Source: Planctomycetota bacterium
GTDB lineage: Bacteria > Planctomycetota > UBA1135 > GCA-002686595
DNA length: 35,430 nt
Reading direction: 5' to 3'
Assembly (NCBI GenBank): GCA_016220085.1
Contig: JACRIN010000102.1
Span: 1-35,430 of the forward strand
The translations under genes and the position numbers were made by a program. This document shows positions 24,117-31,728 of the stretch, in pieces. The stretch's first letter is position 1. Each line of letters opens with the position of its first letter. Under the pieces are notes generated by a model. That model had not been told where the DNA came from. It ran no database searches and saw only the letters and a program-made list of their open reading frames with translations.

Positions 24117-25147
24117 GGCTTCGTCGCGAGCACCCGGAGTTCCGCGGGCTGGCCGCCGTTCGCGGGCACCGCGACCAGCAGCTTGCGCGTGCTCTCCACC
24201 CACAGCGCGGTGCGCGCGCCCTTGCGCGTCGGATGGCGCGCCGAACGGCGCCACACGCCGTCGTCCTTGAGCTCGAACACGTCGACGAAGCCCTCGCCGC
24301 ACGCGGCGTACACGCGCTTCGTCGGCTCGTCCTCGAACAGATCGTCCGCGTCGGCCGACAACGGCACTTCGGCGAGCACCGCGCCCGTCTTCGGATCGAG
24401 CGTCAACAGCGCCGACGGCTCGCGCACGCCGACCAGCATCCGCGTGTCGCCCTGCACCAAGATCAGCGGATAGTTGCCGCGCCGCAGCCCGAGGTGCCAG
24501 GCGTTCTTCAGGCGTTTCTCGGAGCGAGAGAGCTCGACCACCTTGCGCTCGTCCGCGAGGTTGACGAACAGGCGCTCCTCGTCGTGCGCGAGCACGAACC
24601 CTTCCGGGTGCGCCGTCAACGCGAACGCGGACACGACCTTCCACGCGCGGGAGTCGACGACGGCGATCGCGCCCGAGCCCCAGCCGACGAAGACGCGCTG
24701 GCTCGCCGCGTCGTAACGCACGACGTCGGCTTCGCGGCCGATGGCGACGCTCGCGACGGACTCGCCGGTCGCCGCGTCGAACACCTCGAGCGTCCCCGGC
24801 AACGCACACGCGACCACCACGCGGTCGACCTCGGGCAGGTACGCGATGCCCTGGGGCTGGTCGTGGCCGGCGATCGAGAGCGCGTGCTTCTGCTCCGCGA
24901 GATCGACGACCTCGATCGTGCCGTCGTTGCGCGCCGCGACCCACGCGCGATCGCGCGTCGAATCGTACGCGACGTGATCGAGCCGCCCGGCGAGCCGCGG
25001 CAGCACGATCCGCGCCTCCTCCTCGAACGGGCTCGCATCCGGCGCCAACGCGGGCTCTTGCGGCGCGGCGGCGGCGACCACGCGCTCCGAACACGCCGCC
25101 GCGAGCCCGAGCGCGAACGCCAGACACAATCCTTGGATCGTCTTCAT
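24113..25147 (-). CDS. YncE-like beta-propeller lipoprotein
   Basis: I choose the ATG at 25147 (a GTG at 25150 is directly before it). The 344 residues begin with a signal peptide and lipobox AAAC (Cys19). The rest is a seven-blade-type propeller with repeats such as RLDHVAYDSTRDRAWVAARNDGTIEVVDL, QPQGIAYLPEVDRVVVACALPGTLEVFDAATGE and RKVVELSRSEKRLKNAW, as in YncE/YVTN and quinoprotein-amine-dehydrogenase-like families. There is no catalytic residue set, so binding or structural roles are likely. It is translationally coupled to the AlbA_2 gene. Confidence 0.8.
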   Translation of the reverse strand: MKTIQGLCLAFALGLAAACSERVVAAAAPQEPALAPDASPFEEEARIVLPRLAGRLDHVAYDSTRDRAWVAARNDGTIEVVDLAEQKHALSIAGHDQPQGIAYLPEVDRVVVACALPGTLEVFDAATGESVASVAIGREADVVRYDAASQRVFVGWGSGAIAVVDSRAWKVVSAFALTAHPEGFVLAHDEERLFVNLADERKVVELSRSEKRLKNAWHLGLRRGNYPLILVQGDTRMLVGVREPSALLTLDPKTGAVLAEVPLSADADDLFEDEPTKRVYAACGEGFVDVFELKDDGVWRRSARHPTRKGARTALWVESTRKLLVAVPANGGQPAELRVLATKP

Positions 25148-25233
25148 CACCCGCGATCGATCTCACCACTTCGCCGCCCGGAACGCGAGAGCCGAGCGGC
25201 CGTCGCGCGCGCGACTCTGACGCCGCGCGTCCT

Positions 25234-26757
25234 TCAAACGTCCACGCGCTGAAGCTCGCCGGCGCGTGCCTCGACTTCGACCGTGCGCGGGGCGGCCGAC
25301 GAGCCGGTCACGCGCAGCTCGACCGCGCCCGCCGGCGCGAGCTCGTACCAGACGGCACCGCGCGGAAGGTCGCGCGCCGCGTACACGATGCCGTTCGCGA
25401 CCAGCGCGACGCGCGCGCGCTCCTCGGGACCGTCGAAGTCGATCCGTAGCAGCGCGCCGGGCGAGAGCGGCACGCTCGGCTTGAGGCGGGCGTCGTCGAC
25501 TCGAACCGTGAACGTCGTGATGCCGAACCGCCCGCTGGCGTCGCGCGCCACGAGCGTGTGCACGCCGGCGAGCGCCTCGAGATGATCGCAGGCGCGCGAG
25601 TCGTGGATGTGCCAGCGGCCTCCGCCGTTCTGGTGCTGTCGGAACCGTCCACCCTCGACGATCTCGAACGCCGGGAGGTACGGGGTCGCTCCTCGCTCCG
25701 TATCCGCGAACGGGTCGACGAGGATCCACGGCCCCGCGGGGTCCGACGTGCGAGCGGTGTCGGCGCCCGCGCCCGCATTCGATCCGAGTGCGAGGAAGTG
25801 TGACTCACCGGGCGCGAGCGCCAACAGAGTCGTCGACGGATTCGCGTCCGTCCCGCCCGCCGACCACGCGACCTGCAACGGGACTTCGGCAGGGAGTTGG
25901 TGCAGCTCGAACCCGCCGTCTGGATCCAAGGCCGCGATCCACTCGTGCCCGAAGCGGGTCAGCCCCGTGTTCGGCGGCCAGCAGAGGTCCTTCCAATCCG
26001 CTGTGACCACCACGCGCAGGCCGCGTTTCGCGGGCTCGCCGAGGACACGTCCGCGCAATGTAGCCGTCGCGCGGACTCGGATCGGTGCCGACCACGGCGC
26101 GTCGGCGCACGGATCGACGAACGTGCGTGCGACGCCCGGCGAGGAGACCGTCATGTACTCCACGAGGTCGTAGGGCTCCTCGTTGGTCCTGTTGGTCGGC
26201 GTGTCCTGGGGCTTTCCGATCCGAGCGAACGAGCCTCGATCATCGGTGCGAGTCTCGGCTTGCACTTGGAACGCGGGATAGGCCTCGACGAGCGCGTTCA
26301 CGACGTTCGATCCGTCGTCGTCGCGGATGACGCGGCCTCGGATCATCGGCAGTTCGGCTTGGGCTCCCGATTCGAACTGAGCCGCGGCGAATGACGAGAT
26401 CCCGAGGAGGACGGCTGCGACCGCGACGCGCGCGCGGCGCCCAAACGGACTCGCGTGCTCAGGCACGGTGCCCCGCACTCTCTTCGCGCGACGCAGCGAG
26501 GATCGTGAGGGCACGCACACGGACACGGCGAGACCGCCGACATCGACGAATCGTCCGTCACCGCTGCCGCGCGCGATCTTGACGACGTCGTTCGTCGGGT
26601 GAGCCGCTGCGAGATCCGCGAACGCATCGAGGTCGAGGTGTCCGGCGCTCAGGTCGGTGCCGCGGTCCGGCGTCGCCGGCAAGGGGAAGCGGTACGAGCT
26701 CTGGGCGGAAGCCCCACCCACGGGAGCGATGGCCACGAGCACCGTCATCGGTCGCAT
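25234..26757 (-). CDS. chimeric secreted protein: one FG-GAP blade fused to a carboxypeptidase-regulatory-like protein
   Basis: One open frame of 507 residues holds two secretion signals. Residues 1-75 (from ATG 26757) align with the first 78 residues of the FG-GAP protein encoded next door: signal peptide ending SAQ, then one Asp-rich blade (HLDLDAFADLAAAH, RGSGDGRFV). After a basic junction a second signal sequence appears (ARVAVAAVLLGISSFAAAQ), followed by a protein with CarboxypepD_reg/Ig-like beta domains (IRGRVIRDDDGSNVVNALVEAYPAF, LRGRVLGEPAKRGLRVVV). Either the whole frame is translated, or the true gene starts near GTG 26466 and the first part is a relic. A deletion that joined an FG-GAP paralogue to its downstream neighbour explains it. 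Function unknown; probably extracellular. Confidence 0.65.
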   Translation of the reverse strand: MRPMTVLVAIAPVGGASAQSSYRFPLPATPDRGTDLSAGHLDLDAFADLAAAHPTNDVVKIARGSGDGRFVDVGGLAVSVCVPSRSSLRRAKRVRGTVPEHASPFGRRARVAVAAVLLGISSFAAAQFESGAQAELPMIRGRVIRDDDGSNVVNALVEAYPAFQVQAETRTDDRGSFARIGKPQDTPTNRTNEEPYDLVEYMTVSSPGVARTFVDPCADAPWSAPIRVRATATLRGRVLGEPAKRGLRVVVTADWKDLCWPPNTGLTRFGHEWIAALDPDGGFELHQLPAEVPLQVAWSAGGTDANPSTTLLALAPGESHFLALGSNAGAGADTARTSDPAGPWILVDPFADTERGATPYLPAFEIVEGGRFRQHQNGGGRWHIHDSRACDHLEALAGVHTLVARDASGRFGITTFTVRVDDARLKPSVPLSPGALLRIDFDGPEERARVALVANGIVYAARDLPRGAVWYELAPAGAVELRVTGSSAAPRTVEVEARAGELQRVDV

Positions 26758-26760
26758 GCA

Positions 26761-26844
26761 ATCTCGTCTGCCGCCGAGCGGCGTTGCCTCGGGACGAGAG
26801 GCGGTCCGTGATTCTGCCGGTCGTCCGCCGAGTCCGAAATGCGG
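26761..26844 (-). promoter_or_regulatory. duplicated hairpin leader, copy A (before the chimeric gene)
   Basis: An 84-base block nearly identical in its core (26768-26818, 49 of 51 bases) to 29055-29138. On the minus strand it can form two adjacent hairpins: GCCTC/GAGGC with a seven-base loop and GCCGC-TCG-GCGGC with a three-base loop, ending just before the ribosome binding region and ATG. In this copy the Shine-Dalgarno is degraded. Confidence 0.7.
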
Positions 26845-26894
26845 CGTCGGCGCGCGCGAATCCCTCGGGGGTCGGCCCATCCGGAGCAGTCCGG

Positions 26895-29051
26895 TCAGTT
26901 TCCGGCGCGCTGCAGCTCGATGTCACCGCTGGTGCCGAGCACGACGATTTCCGTGCGGCCATCGGCGTCGAGGTCCAGGGCGTCGAGCCCCTGAATGCCG
27001 GCTCCGACGGCGTGCCCAAACGCGAGCGCAGGCTCGAACGATCCATCGCCGCTGCCGCGCGCGACGGCGAACCAGCGCGAGGAGACTTCCTCGACGATCA
27101 AGTCGGCGACCGAGTCGCCGTCGACGTCGCCGATGAGCAGATCGAGTGCGGGGAAGGCCGCCGGCGCGACGGTCGGCGGCAGCCAGCCTCCCGAGCCATC
27201 GCTGATCCACGTTTCGACCGTCGCACTCGGCCCGTAGCTCCAGCGGGCGACGTCGATGTCGCCGTCCCCGTCGAAGTCCGCGGCTGCGAGGCTCGCAGCG
27301 GAACCCAACGTCGATGGATGGGGCGTGCCGAGCACGAACTTCCCTGTCCCGTCATTCGACGCGATCGCCATGGCAGGCATCGTGCCCTGAGGCGTGTCCA
27401 CCGAAAATCCGACGTCCGGATCGCCGTCGGAGTCGAAGTCGGCGACCTGAGCATCGCGGAGCCAGAGGCTCGTTGTCTGGAACGAACCCGGCACGAACTG
27501 GCCGGTACCGTCAGAAACCAACGCGCGTACCTGCGCCGACGTCGCGAACTGCCAAAGCACGATCACGTCTTCGTCGTGATCACCGTCGACATCGGCAACG
27601 CCGATCAGAGTCGAGAGCGGCCGCGGAGGCGTTCGCTGCGCCGGCGTGAAGCCGCCGGTGCCGTCGCCGAACCAGGCGACGAAGTAACGCTGACTGGACG
27701 AGCTCGACGCCCGTGCCACCTGCAGGATGTCCTCGTGACCATCGCCGTCGAAGTCACCCGACAGCGCCGAGTCCGTTGGTGCGGCGTTGGGCTGGAAGGC
27801 GAACTGCCAGGCGAATCTGGCGTCGGGCGTTCCATGCAGCACGCCCGCTGGGCCCGTCGCGTAGGGTAAGACCGCGACGTCCGCGAAGCCGTCCTCGCTG
27901 AACGAACCGAGCAGCGCTTCGATCGTGCCCGAGGTGGCGTTGGGCAAGAGCTCCGCGGCTCGCAACGCGCCGTTCGGCCCTTGGATCAAGCTGCTGGCGT
28001 CGTGTGCGTGCGTGATCACGACGTCCACGCGGCCGTCGTCGTCGACGTCCGCCACGCGTGTGGCGAAAACGAACTGCCCGGCGGGCGCGACTGCTCCGCG
28101 CACGAACCTCCCGTCGCCGAGTCCTCGGTACACGCGGACACGCGCATACGCGGCGCCCGCGGCGGACGGCTGCTCCGTTGCGAGGAGGTCGAGCCATCCG
28201 TCGCCGTCGAGGTCGACGGACCGCGGCGCTGCTCGGAAGCCGGAATCGATGGTGCGAGGCCCGACGAACGACCCGTCGCTTCTGCCGGAACACAGGAAAA
28301 TGCGCTCGAAGGTGGAACTACCGATCAGGTCCGCGACCCCGTCGCAGTCGAAGTCACCGATCGCCAGATCGAGCACGTCGAGCGACGGCAGCTTCGAGAC
28401 GATGGGCGGGGCAAACCGCGCGTCGCCCACGCCGAAGTGGACCGCGATCGAGTGCTCGTCGAAGGCGAGCACGTCCAGGAGATCGTCCGTGTCGAAATCG
28501 TGGAGGACGACCCGACGGTTCGGCGTGTGATTCGCGATCGACCCGTCGGCAGTGAAGTTCGCGTGCCCATCGTTCGACCATACTTTGAGCGTCATGCCGG
28601 TCTGACTGCCGGTCACCACGTCGGCATCGCCGTCACCGTCGAGATCGCCGACGGCGAAGTCCGCGAGTGCGGTTCCGGGATCGAGCGCAGGGTGGAGCGT
28701 GAACTGGAACGCACCTTGGTTCAACGCGACGTGCAGCTTCTTGGCGCTCGGACTGTCCGCGAGGATGTCGGGGCGCCGATCGCCGTCGAGGTCAGCGACC
28801 TGAACTCGGAACGGGCTGGACATCGACAGCGCGTTCACGGGTTGGAATCGTCCTTGCCCGTTTCCCGCACCGAGTTGGAGTGTGTCGAGCGCAGCGCCGC
28901 TCGCCACCAGGTCGGCACGGCCGTCGCCGTCGAAATCAGCGATCGCGCATCTGCCACCGAGCGTGGGCGAGACTGGAACCGGATACCAGTGCGAGGTTTG
29001 GGCCGCTGCGGGGCCCACGAGTGCGAGCGTGAACACGGCGACGCGATGCAT
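26895..29051 (-). CDS. secreted FG-GAP/VCBS beta-propeller protein
   Basis: The protein has 718 residues from ATG 29051, with AGGAGAG five bases upstream. A signal peptide (VFTLALVGPAAAQ) is followed by about fourteen repeats of the FG-GAP/VCBS type, each with a Ca2+-binding loop DxDxDGxxD (for example IADFDGDGRADLV, VGDLDGDGDADVV, SGDFDGDGHEDIL, AADFDGDGDIDVA); one blade has a weakened loop (FSEDGFADVAVL). Fourteen repeats suggest two seven-bladed propellers. Such proteins in Planctomycetota are extracellular or surface-bound and are thought to act in adhesion or binding of sugars; no enzymatic motif is seen. Codon and base composition look less GC-rich than the neighbours by eye, a possible sign of different origin. 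Confidence 0.88.
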   Translation of the reverse strand: MHRVAVFTLALVGPAAAQTSHWYPVPVSPTLGGRCAIADFDGDGRADLVASGAALDTLQLGAGNGQGRFQPVNALSMSSPFRVQVADLDGDRRPDILADSPSAKKLHVALNQGAFQFTLHPALDPGTALADFAVGDLDGDGDADVVTGSQTGMTLKVWSNDGHANFTADGSIANHTPNRRVVLHDFDTDDLLDVLAFDEHSIAVHFGVGDARFAPPIVSKLPSLDVLDLAIGDFDCDGVADLIGSSTFERIFLCSGRSDGSFVGPRTIDSGFRAAPRSVDLDGDGWLDLLATEQPSAAGAAYARVRVYRGLGDGRFVRGAVAPAGQFVFATRVADVDDDGRVDVVITHAHDASSLIQGPNGALRAAELLPNATSGTIEALLGSFSEDGFADVAVLPYATGPAGVLHGTPDARFAWQFAFQPNAAPTDSALSGDFDGDGHEDILQVARASSSSSQRYFVAWFGDGTGGFTPAQRTPPRPLSTLIGVADVDGDHDEDVIVLWQFATSAQVRALVSDGTGQFVPGSFQTTSLWLRDAQVADFDSDGDPDVGFSVDTPQGTMPAMAIASNDGTGKFVLGTPHPSTLGSAASLAAADFDGDGDIDVARWSYGPSATVETWISDGSGGWLPPTVAPAAFPALDLLIGDVDGDSVADLIVEEVSSRWFAVARGSGDGSFEPALAFGHAVGAGIQGLDALDLDADGRTEIVVLGTSGDIELQRAGN

Positions 29052-29054
29052 GCC

Positions 29055-29138
29055 ATCTCTCCTGCCGCCGAGCGGCGCCGCCTCGGGACGAGAGGCGGTC
29101 CGTGATTCTGCCCGTAGCCGGCCGATTCCGACATGGGG
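29055..29138 (-). promoter_or_regulatory. duplicated hairpin leader, copy B (before the FG-GAP gene)
   Basis: Same block as 26761-26844. The second hairpin (GCCGC-TCG-GCGGC, 29064-29076) ends directly at the Shine-Dalgarno AGGAGAG, so folding could change ribosome access. The conserved part continues past the hairpins into GGCAGAATC and a more diverged stretch that may hold the promoter. Confidence 0.7.
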
Positions 29139-29188
29139 CAGAGTGCGCCCTTTCGGGGGGCGGCGCGGCGAAATCGTCGAGTGAGCGG

Positions 29189-30358
29189 CTACGCGAGGAC
29201 CGGCGCCGGCCGGCCCGCGGGCGCGCGCGTCGGATCGGCGGACCAGATCACGTTGTACAGCGTGTCGCGCTCGACCGGGATGCGGCCGGCGTCGCGGATC
29301 CACTGGACGAGCTCGGCGCGCTGCACCTCTTGCGGTGTCGTCGCGCCCGCCTCGTGGTAGATCTTCTCCTCGACCACCGTGCCGTCGACGTCGTCGGCGC
29401 CGTACGCGAGCGCGAGCTGCGCCACCGCGACGTCCATCAGGATCCAGTAGGCCTTGATGAGCGGGATGTTGTCGAGCATCAGGCGGCCGACGCTGAGCTC
29501 GCGCAGCTCGTCGAGCGCGGTCGGGCCCGGCACGTCCGCCATCTCCGAGTGGTCCGGGTGGAACGAGAGCGGGATGTACGTCTGGAAGCCCTGCGTCTCG
29601 TCCTGCAGGCGGCGCAAGCGATCCAAGTGGTCGACGCGCTCCTCGATCGTCTCGATGTGCCCGTGCAGCATCGTGCAGTTCGAGCGCAGGCCCGCCTGGT
29701 GGACCTTGCGCGCGATCGCGAGCCACTCGTCGCCGCTGATCTTCAGGTGGTACGTCTCGGCGCGCACGCGTTCGCTGAACACCTCCGCGCCGCCGCCGGG
29801 AACCGAGCCGAGGCCGGCGGCCTTGAGCTCTTGCAGCACGATCTCGAGCGGTTTCTTCGCGACGCGAGCGATCTGATCGAGCTCGACCATCGTGAACGCC
29901 TTGACGTGGATCGAAGGCCGCGCCGCCTTCACCGCGCGCAGCAGGTCGAGGTAGTACTCGTACGGGATCTTCGGCCACACGCCGGCGACCATGTGGACTT
30001 CGGTGACCGGTTGGTCGAGTTGCGCACGCACCTTCGCCGCGCACTCCTCAGGGCTCCACAGGTACGCGCCCTCTTGGCCGGGCAAGCGTTGGAACGCACA
30101 GAAGCGGCAGAGCTTGTTGCAGAGGTTGGTGTAGTTGACGTGTTGGTTGACGTTGAAGTACGCGAGGTCGCCGTGCAGCCGCTCGCGCACGTGGTTCGCC
30201 AGCGCGCCGACGACGTGGAGCTCGGGATTGCGGTAGAGCCGCGCTCCGTCGTCGAGCGACAAGCGTTCCTTCGCGACCACTCTCTCCGCGATGTCCGCGA
30301 GCCCGGCGGAGCGCGCGAGCTCGACCAACCGCGACGCCTGCGAGTCGCGCGCGATCAT
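29189..30358 (-). CDS. mqnE: aminodeoxyfutalosine synthase MqnE (radical SAM)
   Basis: ATG at 30358 overlaps the mqnC stop (ATGA). The 389 residues carry the radical-SAM motif C80-x3-C84-x2-C87 (NLCNKLCRFCAF) and family signatures: ALANHVRERLHGDLAYFNVNQHVNYTN, VHMVAGVWPKIPYEYY, GGGAEVFSERVR and, near the end, YGADDVDGTVVEEKIYHEAGATTPQ, which distinguishes MqnE from MqnC. The enzyme joins 3-[(1-carboxyvinyl)oxy]benzoate (the MqnA product) to the adenosyl group of SAM, making 6-amino-6-deoxyfutalosine. It is a cytoplasmic enzyme that needs reduced ferredoxin or flavodoxin. Confidence 0.93.
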   Translation of the reverse strand: MIARDSQASRLVELARSAGLADIAERVVAKERLSLDDGARLYRNPELHVVGALANHVRERLHGDLAYFNVNQHVNYTNLCNKLCRFCAFQRLPGQEGAYLWSPEECAAKVRAQLDQPVTEVHMVAGVWPKIPYEYYLDLLRAVKAARPSIHVKAFTMVELDQIARVAKKPLEIVLQELKAAGLGSVPGGGAEVFSERVRAETYHLKISGDEWLAIARKVHQAGLRSNCTMLHGHIETIEERVDHLDRLRRLQDETQGFQTYIPLSFHPDHSEMADVPGPTALDELRELSVGRLMLDNIPLIKAYWILMDVAVAQLALAYGADDVDGTVVEEKIYHEAGATTPQEVQRAELVQWIRDAGRIPVERDTLYNVIWSADPTRAPAGRPAPVLA

Positions 30359-31584
30359 GCTTGCACCTTCGCCGCGCGGGGAGCGCGCACGCGTGCTTCG
30401 GTCGGATTCGCCGGGCCGCGTTGGAGTTCGGGGCGGCGCGGATCGACCAAGCCGTACCACGAATTGCGCTGCACCGGCGTGAAGCCCGCGCGTTCGATCA
30501 CGCGTTCGAGCTTCTGGATCGGCGCGAGGTGGAAGCAGCCCGCCGCGGACACGACGTTCTCCTCGAGCATCGTGCCGCCGAAGTCGTTGCAGCCGTAGCG
30601 CAGCGTGATCTGCGCCATCTTCAGGCCTTGCGTCACGTAGCTCGTCTGGATGTTCTCGAAGTTGTCGAGGAAGATCCGCGAGAGCGCCTGCACCCGCAGG
30701 TAGACGCCCGGCGTCGCGCGCTTGGGGTACTTGTGTTGCTCGGGCACGCCGTCGGGTTGCATCGTCCAGCACGCGAACGCGGTGAAGCCGCCCGTTTCGT
30801 CCTGCAAGTCGCGCAGGCGGCGCAGGTGCTCGATGCGCTCCGCCGCGGTCTCGACGTGGCCGAACAGCATCGTCGCCGACGAGCGCAAGCCCGCTTCGTG
30901 GACCTTGCGGTGCACGTCGAGCCAGCGATCGGTCGACGCCTTCTTCGGCGCGATGATCTTGCGCACGCGCTCGACCAACATCTCGGCGCCCGCGCCGGGG
31001 ACCGACCCGAGTCCCGCCGCGGCCAGGTCGCGGATCACCTCTTCGACCGGACGCTTGTCGAGCTTCGAGAGGTGGTCGAGCTCCGGCGCCGACAGCGCGT
31101 GCGAGTTGATCGTCGGAAAGCGCGCGCGCAGGTCGGAGATCAGCTCGCACCACCATTCGGTCTTGATGTACGGATGATGGCCGCCCTGCATCAACACCTG
31201 GCGTCCGCCGAGCGCGGCGGTCTCCTCGACCTTCTTGTAGATCTCCTCGCGCGGCAGGACGTACGCGCCCTCGGCGTTCGGCCGGCGATAGAACGCGCAG
31301 AAGCCGCAGTCCGTGATGCAGACGTTGGTCGGGTTGATGTTGCGATCGACGATGTACGTGACGATCGGTTCGGGGTGCTTGCGCCGGCGCACCAGGTCCG
31401 CGAGCAGTCCCAGCGAGAGCACGTCGGCGTGCTCGTGCAGCCACAACGCTTCTTCGACGTCGATGCGTCGGCCATCCTGGACCTTGTCGGAGATGCGTTC
31501 GAGTTCGACGGCCTCGGCGCCGGTGCGCGCGAGGGACGCGAGCGGCACCGAGCCCGCGTCGGCGGGGGATTCGACCGATTGCAT
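30355..31584 (-). CDS. mqnC: cyclic dehypoxanthinyl futalosine synthase MqnC (radical SAM)
   Basis: A 409-residue radical-SAM enzyme. C89-x3-C93-x2-C96 lies in the family context IVDRNINPTNVCITDCGFCAFYRRP, followed by GGRQVLMQGGHHPYIKTEWW, GLGSVPGAGAEMLVERVR, MLFGHVET and GCNDFGGTMLEENVVSAAG, all typical of MqnC. It cyclises dehypoxanthine futalosine late in the menaquinone pathway. The last ~25 residues are a basic Ala/Arg tail that is not conserved in the family. It is first in a coupled pair with mqnE and is divergent from glyS. A TATACT box ends eight bases before its ATG, with no Shine-Dalgarno. Confidence 0.93.
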   Translation of the reverse strand: MQSVESPADAGSVPLASLARTGAEAVELERISDKVQDGRRIDVEEALWLHEHADVLSLGLLADLVRRRKHPEPIVTYIVDRNINPTNVCITDCGFCAFYRRPNAEGAYVLPREEIYKKVEETAALGGRQVLMQGGHHPYIKTEWWCELISDLRARFPTINSHALSAPELDHLSKLDKRPVEEVIRDLAAAGLGSVPGAGAEMLVERVRKIIAPKKASTDRWLDVHRKVHEAGLRSSATMLFGHVETAAERIEHLRRLRDLQDETGGFTAFACWTMQPDGVPEQHKYPKRATPGVYLRVQALSRIFLDNFENIQTSYVTQGLKMAQITLRYGCNDFGGTMLEENVVSAAGCFHLAPIQKLERVIERAGFTPVQRNSWYGLVDPRRPELQRGPANPTEARVRAPRAAKVQA

Positions 31585-31592
31585 GGGGCGAC

Positions 31593-31598
31593 AGTATA
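31593..31598 (-). promoter_or_regulatory. putative -10 box (TATACT) of mqnC-mqnE
   Basis: TATACT on the minus strand ends eight bases before the ATG at 31584, the best match to TATAAT among the start-proximal boxes here. On the opposite strand, TAGACT (31691-31696) may be the -10 of glyS, which then has a normal leader with AAGGA before its ATG. Confidence 0.5.
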
Positions 31599-31728
31599 GG
31601 TTCGCACCGGCGGATTTCGCGCGACCGACGGCGGCCGGCGGAATCGGCCGCGCGAGTGCGGAGCGCGCTGAATCGCGGGCGGGCCGCCGCTAGACTGCGC
31701 GCTTTCGCCGCCGCCTCCAAGGACCGCC

